Positions 52,253 through 62,664 are shown, counted from the stretch's first letter. The stretch is DNA of 64,000 nt from Yarrowia lipolytica (GCF_001761485.1 NC_090770.1:2046001-2110000), one strand, 5' to 3'. A program made the numbers and translations. The notes: generated by a model from the sequence alone, not told the origin.

Positions 52253-53488
52253 CTAGTTGAGCTTGGGAACAACACGGGCGGACTGGAAGAAGACCCGGGC
52301 AGCTCCTCCCTGGCCAAGAAGAGTCTTGACAAGAGGTCGCTTCTCAACGGGCTCCTTCTCGTACTTGCCCTTGGCTCGCTCTCCCTCAGAAGGCTCGAAC
52401 TTTCGGTTCTCACCGGTCAGACGGTCAAACTCCTGGGCCAGCTCGGGAGTGATTCGGAAAATCTCAAAGGTCTGGAAGTACAGACCGTCCTTAGGGTCCC
52501 GCAGATACTGGTAGATGTAGACCAGGTTTCGCTTGGTCTGCTCAACAGCCAGCTGGGCATACTTGGGGTCTGTGTCGTCTCCGCAGAAGAGCAGAAAGTC
52601 GGCAAAACCCTCGGCAAGCAGCTGGTAAAAGTAGACGTTGTCTCGGTAGTATCGGAACTCGGGCTGGGTGTCTCGGTCGAAGATAGTGGTGTTGGGATCA
52701 CAAACACCTCGGATGATCTTCTCGGCCTCCTTGAGGTACCACTGGTCGTTGGTGATACCGTAGAGTCCGGAAAGAGCAGAGATGGTGGTTCCCTGGTTGT
52801 AGGTCCACTTCATGTCGTTGACGGAAAAGCCCTGGCCATCATGGTATTCAACACCATCTCGAATAAGCCAGTCCTCGGGGTCCTGCAGTCGGTGGACAAC
52901 CCACTTGACACAGTCTCGGGCAAAGTCAATGTAGTAAGAGGCCTCGTTGGGGACGTACTTGGACAGTCGGAGGGCGGCGCAGGCAGACTCGGAGGTGGTA
53001 CAGGCGTTAGATCCGGTCTTGCCAATGTGCCATCGCACTCCTCCAGGCTCACCAGTGGAGTCGTAGCCAGTCATGAGGAACCGCACAATGTTTCGGCCCT
53101 TGTCCAGGAAGCTCTTCTCGCCGGTGACCTCGTAAGCGGTGATGTAGGCAGAGGCAATCTGGGCGTTATCGTCGAAGTAGATGTCCTTGTTTCCGTCAAA
53201 GTACTTGGAGGCAGTGCACACGCTGGGGTACTCCTGGGTCTCGTAGGGCTTGAAGGCCTCAAACGCCTGGGGGATCAGCTTCTTGAGCTCGGGGTAGATT
53301 CGAGCACCATCCACCACAGCCTGAGCGAAGACAGCCACAGGCCAGACACAGAAGGTTCCCTTGTCGTCGTAACAGCCATCACAGGGAGGGTTGGAGGAGT
53401 AGGTGCCACGGTTGAAGAAGGTCTTCTGGGCCTTCTCAACGATGGAGAGACCCTCGGCGTTGGTGTCGGTGAGCTTGTTTTGAGACAT
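52253..53488 (-). CDS. glycoside hydrolase family 76-like enzyme
   Basis: 411 residues in an (alpha/alpha)6-like pattern. The segments DDNAQIASAYITAYEVTGEKSFLDKG (with the DD pair at 106-107), GGVRWHIG, NACTTSESACAALRL and MKWTYNQGTTISALSGLY correspond to the conserved blocks of GH76 alpha-1,6-mannanases, where the paired Asp residues are catalytic. The likely substrate is alpha-1,6-linked mannan or a related polysaccharide. From the chosen ATG (53488) there is no signal peptide. An in-frame ATG at 53560 would add a hydrophobic MISLLAISVAV leader, but TATAAGT at 53537-53543 lies inside that extension, so I favour the cytosolic form. The C-terminal 60 residues are basic and extend beyond the usual domain. 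Confidence 0.72.
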   Translation of the reverse strand: MSQNKLTDTNAEGLSIVEKAQKTFFNRGTYSSNPPCDGCYDDKGTFCVWPVAVFAQAVVDGARIYPELKKLIPQAFEAFKPYETQEYPSVCTASKYFDGNKDIYFDDNAQIASAYITAYEVTGEKSFLDKGRNIVRFLMTGYDSTGEPGGVRWHIGKTGSNACTTSESACAALRLSKYVPNEASYYIDFARDCVKWVVHRLQDPEDWLIRDGVEYHDGQGFSVNDMKWTYNQGTTISALSGLYGITNDQWYLKEAEKIIRGVCDPNTTIFDRDTQPEFRYYRDNVYFYQLLAEGFADFLLFCGDDTDPKYAQLAVEQTKRNLVYIYQYLRDPKDGLYFQTFEIFRITPELAQEFDRLTGENRKFEPSEGERAKGKYEKEPVEKRPLVKTLLGQGGAARVFFQSARVVPKLN

Positions 53489-54002
53489 TCTTGTTGTTAC
53501 GGTGGTTGTTGAGATGAGACGGGGCGATACAGCTACACTTATAGCTAGCAATGATATCATTTAAGTTCGAGGTTATTGCTAATGCACATGGAGGCGCATG
53601 TAATATGCACGACATGGCAACCGAAGATTAGAGAGCGTAATGGAGGGACGCTATACGCTAGTGCACGAGTTTGAGGGTTATTATTCCGGCCAAGAAAAGT
53701 CAATGGCATCGCCACCTGAAAGCCCCGACTCACATGTACATGTGGGCTTCTCCAAAACCGCAATCTACACAACGTTCCTTCCTCTTCTACCCCACAGACA
53801 TATCTCACCAACCATTGCTGCCTCGAAGCTTATCCCCGTCAAGAACACCATGGAGGCAGATGGAAAGACATAGTCAGTGAAGCAAGGCACTGGGCACAGA
53901 GATCCGCCTGGAAGTATAAAGAGCTCTGTCAATCTGCCATTAATCTCTCTTCTGAAACACAGTATATTTGTGATCAACCTTCCACACTCAATTGCAACCA
54001 AA
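53489..54002. promoter_or_regulatory. divergent promoter of GH76 and aldo/keto reductase genes
   Basis: 514 bases between two start codons. TATAAGT (minus) at 53537-53543 faces the GH76 gene and TATAAAG (plus) at 53916-53922 faces the reductase. Confidence 0.55.
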
Positions 54003-54866
54003 ATGGCCATTCCTACTCGAGCTCTCAAGAACGCCCCCAAGGCCGGCACTGTGATCCCCGTCATTGGTCTTGGTGTGTACTCTTCCAACAGCACCACCAA
54101 ATCCGTCACCGAGGCCCTCAACCTCGGCTACAGACTCTTCGATACCGCCAACGAGTACCAGAACGAGACTGACACCGCCAAGGGCATCTCCGAATGGCTG
54201 AAGTCCAACCCTAACGTAAAGCGTGAGGACGTTTGGTACTGCACCAAGATCGATGATGCCCGAGGAGGTTACGAGGGCACCAAGAGCCGTGTTGAGGAGG
54301 CTCTGACCAAGGCCAAGGTCGGAGGTCTGGACTACATCGACATGCTCATCATCCATGCTCCCTACACTGCCCCTCCTCACACCGAGACCCGAATGAAGGT
54401 GTGGAAGGCTCTGTCTGAGTTTGTGGATGACGGCAAGATCCGAACTCTGGCCGTCTCCAACTACGGAGTCAAGCATCTCAAGGAGTTCTGGGACGCCGAC
54501 ACCAAGTACAAGCCTGTTCTCAACCAGATTGAGTCTTCTCCCTGGAATGTGCATCAGGACATCCACGACTACTGTAACGAACATGGCATTGTTGTTGAGC
54601 AGTACTCTCCTCTGATTCGAGGCAAGAAGTTCGATGAGCCCGGTGTGCAGAGCCTCGCCAAGAAGTACAACAAGACCCCAGCCCAGATCCTTATCCGATG
54701 GGGTATTGACAAGGGCATGCTTCCCATTCCCAAATCCGATCAGCCCCAGCGACAGAAGTCCAACGCCGATGTGTTTGACTTCAAGCTGACTCCCGATGAG
54801 GTTACCGCCCTCCAGGATCTCGACTCCTACCTCTACCTGGAGTGGGACCCCACCGTTGCTCCTTAA
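54003..54866 (+). CDS. aldo/keto reductase
   Basis: 287 residues, one AKR TIM barrel. The catalytic tetrad is present: Asp47 and Tyr52 (FDTANEYQNE), Lys82 (CTKID) and His118 (IIHAP). NADPH-binding blocks are IPKSD near 243 and the following Arg/Lys positions. It belongs to the yeast AKR group that reduces aldehydes, ketoesters or sugars such as erythrose or glyceraldehyde; the exact substrate cannot be told. The start is the ATG at 54003, 81 bases after TATAAAG. An earlier in-frame ATG-like codon at 53877 lies before the TATA box and is rejected. Confidence 0.85.
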   Translation: MAIPTRALKNAPKAGTVIPVIGLGVYSSNSTTKSVTEALNLGYRLFDTANEYQNETDTAKGISEWLKSNPNVKREDVWYCTKIDDARGGYEGTKSRVEEALTKAKVGGLDYIDMLIIHAPYTAPPHTETRMKVWKALSEFVDDGKIRTLAVSNYGVKHLKEFWDADTKYKPVLNQIESSPWNVHQDIHDYCNEHGIVVEQYSPLIRGKKFDEPGVQSLAKKYNKTPAQILIRWGIDKGMLPIPKSDQPQRQKSNADVFDFKLTPDEVTALQDLDSYLYLEWDPTVAP

Positions 54867-55494
54867 GCACTTTGTATATATCTAGCAGCATGAATACATG
54901 GACAAATCCACGAAGAGTAGAGTCTCGTACCAGTAATCTCCCGATGGACCCCCCACTCCACATTAAAAGTATCGGCTGAGGTCTTAGATTTGACTCTAAC
55001 CCGAGCTCCACTGCCCCAATGAAGATCTGACGAAGATAATTAAGAATACAAGGCGGAGCCAAGAAAATGTCGCAGACAGAAAATCACGATAATAGAGGCT
55101 TGGAGGGTCATATTATAAACAAATATGCACTCTACAATGCAAGATGATGCCATTAATATTTAAAACTACATATTGACAAGGATAATGTACTCTGAACACA
55201 TCCCAGACCACACAGGCTCTTTTGTATCAGTACTCAGCGGGGAGATAGCGTCCATGGTGTGAACAAGCAAACGCGGCCAAGACAGCACATGGAACTATGC
55301 CATCTCTTGGAATGCCAATGTATCTTGTTGATCACTTCCAGACCATCAGATCACGGTGAAAGTGTTGTAAATACTGTACAGCAAGTATTCACGTTGTCAC
55401 ATGCCAGGTATTTTCCTATCAGTAGGACCAGAGCGTGACGTCTCATCACAGCATGGCTGGACAATTTCCAGTGCAAAAGCACTCATCGGAACAC
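54867..55494. other. convergent intergenic region
   Basis: About 630 bases between the reductase and the membrane protein gene. No open frame or RNA gene is supported. Confidence 0.5.
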
Positions 55495-56028
55495 CTATGG
55501 CAACCGAGACTTGAACTTCTGTCTCGCCTCAGACGCTGAGGTAATAACCACAATGCAAAACACGACCCAGTGCAAAAACAGCGCTAGGTGACAGATACCA
55601 AACTTGGACAGGCCACGGGCACTTGCGCTCACTGCCTCGTCCTCCCGATGCTTCAGAAAGTCGGCTTCTCGCTTGCCTTTCAAACACACAATGTCGCGGA
55701 AATACGTCTCGTAAGTCCCTCGTTGTATGTTGTGTCTCATCGCTCCATGGCGCACAGTCCAGATGACTGCAGCAGCGAAGTTGAGCGGCAATCCGACAAC
55801 ACACATGACCTGGTAGATTGTTCCCACCACATGAAGTCGATTTCCAACTCCCTGATCCAAAAAATAGGTCAGCGCAACCACGTAGATGTTGAAGGTCATC
55901 AATGCTGGGGCAAACAGAAAGTAGATGCCGAATGTAGGGGTCTTGAGGGCTCCATAGAGACCCCAGATGTTAACCGAAAGCTGTAACGGAACAGCAACAA
56001 ACAAAAACCATTCGAATAGAGTAGCCAT
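55495..56028 (-). CDS. four-helix membrane protein of unknown function
   Basis: 177 residues with four hydrophobic segments: about 4-26, 33-57, 65-91 and 142-165. The first has no cleavage site, so it is probably a membrane span. A charged loop with KGKREADFLKHREDE lies before the last helix. The size and four-span plan recall EBP/TMEM97-type small ER proteins, but no diagnostic residues are clear, so the family is left open. It is preceded on the minus strand by the Dph2 gene, 477 bases away. The ATG at 56028 has a good context (ACC before ATG). Confidence 0.6.
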   Translation of the reverse strand: MATLFEWFLFVAVPLQLSVNIWGLYGALKTPTFGIYFLFAPALMTFNIYVVALTYFLDQGVGNRLHVVGTIYQVMCVVGLPLNFAAAVIWTVRHGAMRHNIQRGTYETYFRDIVCLKGKREADFLKHREDEAVSASARGLSKFGICHLALFLHWVVFCIVVITSASEARQKFKSRLP

Positions 56029-56504
56029 GGTGTCGGAGGCGTGAGAGTTGGTGTATTGCCGGTAAAAATATGAGGATATAAGGGTATATCGGGGTTAAAA
56101 GTGTAATTGCTCTTGAGTTGAAGGTGTTCATATGACAGAGGGCTGGAGAGACATTTACATACATGGTTTTGGGTAGATGGAATGATATAAATGGTCAGAT
56201 GAGAGAACCCATGCTCCGAGTTGAATTATCATGTACTATGCTTTCTATAATCACCACTTTTCACACATGTGCAATCAGCTTGCATTCTTGGCGCCATTAC
56301 TTATCATGCATGATCGTGCATATTGGGATGAGCGTTTTTTGTCATAGTGAAACCGTCTCATTAAAAAACGGCTCGACGGGATTTTTGCTAACTACGAGTG
56401 TACACAGCCTCACAATGGCTCCACCAGTGCAAAGCGCCTGATCGTATCATGTTTTTGACTAGCGAGCTGTATAGTACAAATAAATATTTTCCCTTTGAGC
56501 AAAG
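56029..56504. other. intergenic region between Dph2 and membrane protein genes
   Basis: 476 bases, both flanking genes on the minus strand. TATA-like elements occur near 56088-56095. No gene is supported. Confidence 0.45.
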
Positions 56505-57950
56505 TTACATTCGCTCATCATCGCCAACAGCATATCCTCTGGCAATTCCTCCTCGGCCCTCCTCTAGATCAGCTCCGTCCTCCTCGCCAGAGCCATAGTC
56601 ATGGCCCAAACCCTGCCATTCTCGCTGCTGGAGCTGAATGGCGGCTGTAGTGACTGTATTTTTGATTGTAAGAGACCCACCGATAGATTTGACCAGAGCC
56701 TGAGTCTCCTCGTCATCCGAGTACTCCTGAACATGCAAGGGCTTGTGATCAATAAACTTGCCCGTGACAGGGTTGAAAAAGGGCTCATCGACCTCGTCCT
56801 CATCGACCTCAACGTTCAGATCAACCTTGTTGGAGTCAATCTCCCACTCACCAGTCCAAGAGAGCTCAGGCTGAAGAGCCAGACCCAGCTCGTAGACGGA
56901 AACCACAGGCTTGAAGTACTGCTCCTCGTTCTCGAGAATAATGCCACCAATGCCACATCCAAAAACAGCCCACACATCGACAACCTCAAAGTTGGCGAGC
57001 TTGGCAACGTTGGGCTTGCCAACAACAAAAGTGTACGATTTCTTTCCGCTCTCAGCAATGGCCTTCTGCAGCTTCTTCGACATTTCCTTGGTCTCGGACA
57101 TGGACAAACTGTTAATGAGAATGCCAATGGTCTGAGCTGCACGGGCCATGTTCATGTATCGATATCTCTTCATGATGGCGGTCTTGGGGGTCTCCGCCTG
57201 ACCAGACACTGGATTGAAGTATGCAGTAGCGCCGAAACGAGTAGAGTAATGCAAGGCCAGGGAAGACGAAGGGGTTCCCACGTAGATGAGCATGGTCTCC
57301 TGAGGGTCGAGGTCATCATGTGTTCGTCGGTACAGGTATCCCTCCTCGGCGTCTGGCTTAGTCTCCTCCTCAGATAGTCCCAGAGTCTCCTGGGGGTTGG
57401 GGATGAAAGATCGCACAATGATCTTGTCGGGGAATGCTTCTCGGAGAGCCTTGAACATGGTGGGCATCTCAGGGTAGTATTTTGAGTCTGAGTCCAGCAG
57501 AATGTTGGGCTGCTCGGCATCCTTGATCTGTTCGGTCAGCTGGTCCACCATGACCTTGACATCGATTTCGGGGTTGCAGAAAACGTATACCACGGGCATA
57601 GTGACGGGGTTGAGACATGCAGAGCCGAAGTGGACCACCAGATCAGCCTTGATGTGGTTAGCACCCACCACATCCACACAGCAGGGTGAGTAGTTCGTAT
57701 CTGCGAGAATGAAGAGAGAAATGGAAGGGTCGACCGTCTGCTTGAGCAGTCGGACGACTAATGCGGAGTCTGCCACGTCGTTTGCCGGAAACTGGAGGGC
57801 AATGCTCTTGTATTCATGGCTATTGAGGTACTCTGTCAGCTGAGGGAGACAATAGTATTTGTTGAGATAATCGTTTGAGGGCGTTTCTCGGACTAGGGGT
57901 GCCACGGTCTCAAACTCGGGCTCTGTGGAGAGAACGGGCGCTTGACTCAT
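56505..57950 (-). CDS. DPH2: diphthamide biosynthesis protein 2
   Basis: 481 residues with the three-domain Dph1/Dph2 fold. Conserved blocks are [55 protein letters not shown] and [34 protein letters not shown]. Candidate cluster cysteines are Cys90/Cys91, Cys112 and Cys332. The Dph1-Dph2 heterodimer uses an Fe4S4 cluster and SAM to transfer 3-amino-3-carboxypropyl to a histidine of elongation factor 2, the first step of diphthamide. The acidic C-terminal tail ([15 protein letters not shown]) is as in fungal Dph2. It starts 275 bases from the divergent calcineurin B gene. Confidence 0.9.
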
Positions 57951-58225
57951 TGTTCTTCGGGGGGTGTTTGTGGGTCGATATATGCAGGTCTGAAAAAAAT
58001 TGAATTCTCAAAACTTTGGCTCTGGAAATATTTCATTTACAATTTTGAGTTGGGAGTTGGGAGGTGACTTCCAGGGAGATATTACGTAACAGTGGATTTG
58101 GACACCTTCCATTTGACCTTGCTTATCGATACGAGAGTCGATTCATCATACCGAACCTCGCACACCACACGACAAAAGGACGACCTCAACACACACACAA
58201 ACACGTTCACACACACACAATCATT

Positions 58226-58747
58226 ATGGCCGACGAAAGAAGTAAACTTGAGCAAGCTGGAGAGGGCACCAACTTCTCGTCAGACGAAATCGACCGGCTG
58301 AGAAAGCGGTTCATGAAGCTGGACACTGACGCCTCTGGAATTCTGGAAACCAACGAGTTTCTGTCACTGCCTGGCGTGGCTGCCAACCCGCTGGCGTCGC
58401 GGCTGATGGATGTATTTGACGAGAACCACTCCGGTGACGTAGACTTCCAGGAGTTCATCAATGGTCTCAGCACATTTTCCACCAAGGGAAACAAGAAGGA
58501 GAAGCTGCGGTTTGCATTCAAGGTGTACGACATTGATCGAGACGGCTACATTTCCAACGGAGAGCTATTCATTGTGCTGAAGATGATGGTTGGCAACAAC
58601 CTCAAGGACGCCCAGCTGCAACAGATTGTCGACAAGACCATAATGGAGGCTGATAAGGACGGGGACGGCAAGATTTCCTTTGAAGAGTTCGAGGCCCAGG
58701 TCGGAGGCACGAACGTTTACCAGAGCATGACTCTGGATCTCTTTTAG
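58226..58747 (+). CDS. CNB1: calcineurin regulatory subunit B
   Basis: 173 residues with four EF-hands: loops at 33-44, 65-76, 102-113 and 143-154, all with Asp at position 1 and Glu at 12. The blocks [44 protein letters not shown] and [31 protein letters not shown] are nearly identical to calcineurin B across eukaryotes. It binds calcium and activates the catalytic subunit, which dephosphorylates Crz1 in yeasts. The N-terminus is [10 protein letters not shown]: the usual Gly2 that is myristoylated in other species is missing. There is no other ATG in the 160-base CA-rich leader and no splice acceptor before the ATG. Confidence 0.92.
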   Translation: MADERSKLEQAGEGTNFSSDEIDRLRKRFMKLDTDASGILETNEFLSLPGVAANPLASRLMDVFDENHSGDVDFQEFINGLSTFSTKGNKKEKLRFAFKVYDIDRDGYISNGELFIVLKMMVGNNLKDAQLQQIVDKTIMEADKDGDGKISFEEFEAQVGGTNVYQSMTLDLF

Positions 58748-59600
58748 GTACGGTATCTTAGCATTGAATTATTATGACATTATTATGGATGGCAGTGATG
58801 GATGGAGTATTGGAAGGCGAGGCGTTTGTAGAGCCCTTTGTGGGTTGCGGTAACGAAAAAGATTGTAAATACGACGTGGTATGCACTTGCGTGTGCTCCC
58901 TGGGCTGTATTAACCTGAGCTGGGCACATATGAGCAATATTCAACTAATTTGTTGGACCCACTACTTAGTATTACTTAAACGAGTGCTAACCCGGTGGCA
59001 AATTTCAGAGTCGAGAATAGACCTTCATAGATCATTAAGAAGTACAACAAGGAAAGTGGTGATATACACACACCAACCATCCACTCATACAAGTACCTCA
59101 CACAATTTCTAAGCTGGTTTGCGCTGGATGTTTGTGTTTACCCCTGCAGCTCATGTCTCATATGTGATGGAGAGATCAAGACTCTTCACTCAATACTTGT
59201 ACCTACTATTCAGTACACATACAGTATCCCTTCTAAGCTCCTATGTTCGATTCTCGTAAAAACATCACTGGTAATTGATACGCCAACCATTGTGCATTTT
59301 CTCATCTGAACGCTCGCATGCCGATGGGTCTCAATTCGTCAAGACAACCAGCCCCTTCAATTGTTTTGAGTTTAACAAAACAGAACATCTTTACTTGACA
59401 TACTTAACCATACTAAGATACTTGTACTGGAGAGTATTAAGAACCAGATCATAGTATGGGCGTGTCCCAGCATAGGGAAATCAATTGACGGCTACAGACC
59501 ATCCATATCAACCAACACGGGTTTACTGAGCGCTAACAGACGCCATTTCTCCTCCCTTTCCCTATAGTAGTATCGTACTCGTACTGTATGTACATGTACA
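58748..59600. other. intergenic region upstream of the large nuclear protein gene
   Basis: 850 bases with GTAC-type words, densest at 59566-59600. No gene is supported. Confidence 0.5.
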
Positions 59601-59641
59601 ACGCGTATCTCCATATGCTGCAAATTAAGGGCAGAACGCGT
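59601..59641. promoter_or_regulatory. pair of MCB elements (ACGCGT)
   Basis: ACGCGT at 59601-59606 and again at 59636-59641, 29 bases apart, 168-208 bases before the chosen ATG at 59809. MCB boxes are bound by MBF (Mbp1-Swi6) and give G1/S expression. Single ACGCGT words elsewhere in the window are scattered. Confidence 0.55.
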
Positions 59642-59808
59642 TATATTGCCATTTAAGCTTTCACGCTGTACACAATACAGTAGAGTTTATGCTGGCGGCA
59701 CCTCAAATTATTCCTCCTACACAACTACAGTACATCGCGAAACTACCCAACTCGTATGGCCCAGGAGAGCTCTTCCTCTTCGGTTTGATAGACGAATCGA
59801 CTCGCAAA

Positions 59809-62664
59809 ATGAACGACAAAAAACGCGGGCGAAGAAGTAAGGCGGCAGGGGCCAAGATGCTGCAGAAACAGACCTTCCTCAGCTTTTCCAATGGCAAGCT
59901 TCTCGCCACAAAACGACCTACTTCCTCACCCATAATGTCACCTGACAAGTCACGCCAGAGCCCGCCGGTAAAGAAAATGCCAAAGAAATCGCCAAAGAAG
60001 TCAGTCATCAAATCGACGCCAAAGAACCTCCTACCGACTTCTTTGGCCAGCAGCTCATGTCAAGCGACTGTGGTTCCAGAAACACCAGAGTCAGACATGT
60101 CCAGCTCCTCCATCTCAACACCCCTTCCAAAGGACACAAAGGAACGTTCTGGCAGCGGTTCCAGCTCAGACACAGACTACCAGACTCCGCCTGAGGGTCC
60201 TGTCGAGATACCGACCGTCGTGAAGCGGGAGTCATTCATGAGCAAGCTGAACCTCACTGTGCGAGATAAGTTTGAAGGTCCTTCGTTCGATCTCGAACAG
60301 TCGTCAGATATTCCAACAAACAGACGGAGCACGCAAGATGTTATCACCATCAGCAGCGACGATGGATCATGTGGAGGGCGGGAAGACACGACGCTTCAGC
60401 CCAGTGACAACTCGGTGATCATTACTAGCGACGCAGATACCTCACCCGTGCATAACAACCATCAGCTGAGATATTTCAATTGTCGCATCATCGATAGCAC
60501 CCCGCTAGACAGGAGAAAAAAGCGTTCTGTGGAAGGTAGAGACACTGGCTCTCCCAAACGAAAAACCACCAAAAAGGAAGATGCAGTGAAACAGGAAATC
60601 TTAATGAAGGGAAATGAGATAACGTCAACGCCCTGCAAGTCGATACCGAAACCATCGACTCCCCAGAAGGCTGCTCTTGTGAGAAAGGCTCTCAGAAAGA
60701 CAACCCCTCACAAGAGATCTACTCTCAAAACTACGCCCTCAAAAGTCATCCCGGAACCGTCTTTCGACAGTCCGGTTTCTGCAAACCGGAACAACAACAT
60801 TGAGTATTACTTTAGCTCTCCCGCAATGGCTGATTCGCCACTTTCGCCCGCACGAAAACTTTCTAATGAAAGTGTGTTGTCATCGCCTCTGAAGGCACGA
60901 CGGTATCAGCACACTACGGACCTGACGTCCATGTCTCTTTCCTCCGCACAGGACCTTTCGTCCGGCGGACTTTTCTCGTCGCCCACTAAGCACCGACCTC
61001 TGCGAACTGTTAGCGACAAGAGCTCCCCTGATAGCCAGAAATCTCCTGACTCAGACGATGGTCTTTTCGATAGTGACTGTCCTGGAAGCACGAGCTACTT
61101 TGATGGCTTTGACATGGACAGTGAAAGTGATCCTGAGCTGAAGGTGTCCTACAATGCTGTGGATGTCAAGCAGCGAGCCGAAGACAGACTGGCGGAGATT
61201 CTAAAGGAGGTGAAACAGACTTCGTCAAGCACTACTCCTCGTGGAGGAAGCAACGAGCCTGAGGACGAGGTGGCCGTCAAGTACCAAGCTGCCAAGCTCA
61301 AGGAGGCTGAGAGAATCCAGCAGCATCAGGAGAAGAAGGAGGCTTACTACAAGAAGCTCGACGAGGAGGAGGAGGCCAGGCGGAAGCAACAGTTGATGGA
61401 TGCTCCTCTTGTACAGTGTGAAACCGCTGGTGTCGAAGTCTTTTCTTACGATACTGAAAGCATCGATGTCCTGCCTGATCATAAGCTTCTCAGAGTGATG
61501 AATGAGGCGTCCTTGAAGCCCTCGCAGGTGCTTCCTCGACAGGCTGTCGATCTACAGTTCAACACAGTCGATGTTGAGTGGCTTCTGGTGAAGCTTGCAC
61601 GTGAGACTTCCAGTGTCGAGCGACAGCACATTGTCCCTCATTTGCAGAAGGCTGATATTATGCTCACTCGGGACAACATCGAGAAGGTCATGAAGGCAAT
61701 TGGACTGAGATACTGGGACAAGCGCAAGGGTAGTTTTGAGAACAAGGCTAGTGCTTATTCTGTTCTCAACAAGAATCGACGAACCGAAAGCATGCCTTGT
61801 ACACCTGTCAAGCCCAAACCGCCAGGCAGATTGGCTAGTAATAATCCGATTACTCCCGTCAAAGCACTTAGAATGGACACACCATTCAGTCCCTTCAGCT
61901 CTTTTGATAGTCCTACCTCTTTCTCCATGTCCACTCCCTCCAAGACGTTCAAAACACCTCATCCTCCCCCTCCCTTCCGATACAGGAGCGCCGAATCGTT
62001 GTCTGACTTTTTCGACACTATGGCTCAGCTTATTGAGCCCGACTGCATCGATTTTCTGTTCAGGCTACTTTTGCTGGTGTCTTCAGATTCCTCGCTGGAC
62101 TCTTTGCAGTCCGACACCAGTCCCGCATATGCTGGAATGGCTCGCTTGCTTGCCAAGGATGAATTCACGGTCGAACAGGCCCTAGAGTTGGTATGTGACA
62201 CTGTGGACCTCAAGTCTGCACAGTCTCGAGTTTTGCAAGCTCTCTTCTGTGGCACAGATAGCACTATGATCGAGCTTGCTCACTCTTGTGCCTCCGTGTT
62301 CTTTCTACGAGAGTACATTCAAGACAAGACTGCCAGCGAGTTGGCGTCGCTGTGCTCCACTGATCGAAGCATTCTGAATACTACATTCTTGGACAACCTG
62401 ATGGACTTCTCTCATCACTCTGAGAAGCCTTCGTCATTCATCCGACACATGTTTGGCTTTTTTGCACAGACCATGGACCCCACGTCTGTCAAAACGTGGA
62501 GACCTGAACTGAAGCGCAAGGCGGATTCGGCACTCAAGTCGCGGTCTGATTTTGTGGACAACTTGGACGACTTTAAGTTCAATGCTCTCGTCATGTCCTG
62601 GCTCACGCGAGTATCCACAGAGTTCATTGTTGTCGAGCCCGCTCTCTCCTCAGCGTCATTCTAA
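59809..62664 (+). CDS. large nuclear protein, possible Smc5/6 loader (Nse6/SLF2-like)
   Basis: 951 residues. The N-terminal 520 are disordered, Ser/Thr/Pro/Lys-rich with many SP and TP sites and basic clusters (KKRGRRSK at the start). A Glu/Lys-rich coiled coil spans about 490-550. The C-terminal 370 residues are helical, beginning VDLQFNTVDVEWLLVKLARE and ending FKFNALVMSWLTRVSTEFI. This plan (long phospho-tail then helical repeat domain) resembles Nse6/SLF2-type partners of Smc5/6, but I could not match family motifs with certainty. QKQTFLSF near residue 18 is similar to, but not a full, PCNA-interaction box. ATG 59809 (AAAATGAAC) has the better context; an in-frame ATG at 59689 is possible. 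Confidence 0.6.
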   Translation: MNDKKRGRRSKAAGAKMLQKQTFLSFSNGKLLATKRPTSSPIMSPDKSRQSPPVKKMPKKSPKKSVIKSTPKNLLPTSLASSSCQATVVPETPESDMSSSSISTPLPKDTKERSGSGSSSDTDYQTPPEGPVEIPTVVKRESFMSKLNLTVRDKFEGPSFDLEQSSDIPTNRRSTQDVITISSDDGSCGGREDTTLQPSDNSVIITSDADTSPVHNNHQLRYFNCRIIDSTPLDRRKKRSVEGRDTGSPKRKTTKKEDAVKQEILMKGNEITSTPCKSIPKPSTPQKAALVRKALRKTTPHKRSTLKTTPSKVIPEPSFDSPVSANRNNNIEYYFSSPAMADSPLSPARKLSNESVLSSPLKARRYQHTTDLTSMSLSSAQDLSSGGLFSSPTKHRPLRTVSDKSSPDSQKSPDSDDGLFDSDCPGSTSYFDGFDMDSESDPELKVSYNAVDVKQRAEDRLAEILKEVKQTSSSTTPRGGSNEPEDEVAVKYQAAKLKEAERIQQHQEKKEAYYKKLDEEEEARRKQQLMDAPLVQCETAGVEVFSYDTESIDVLPDHKLLRVMNEASLKPSQVLPRQAVDLQFNTVDVEWLLVKLARETSSVERQHIVPHLQKADIMLTRDNIEKVMKAIGLRYWDKRKGSFENKASAYSVLNKNRRTESMPCTPVKPKPPGRLASNNPITPVKALRMDTPFSPFSSFDSPTSFSMSTPSKTFKTPHPPPPFRYRSAESLSDFFDTMAQLIEPDCIDFLFRLLLLVSSDSSLDSLQSDTSPAYAGMARLLAKDEFTVEQALELVCDTVDLKSAQSRVLQALFCGTDSTMIELAHSCASVFFLREYIQDKTASELASLCSTDRSILNTTFLDNLMDFSHHSEKPSSFIRHMFGFFAQTMDPTSVKTWRPELKRKADSALKSRSDFVDNLDDFKFNALVMSWLTRVSTEFIVVEPALSSASF

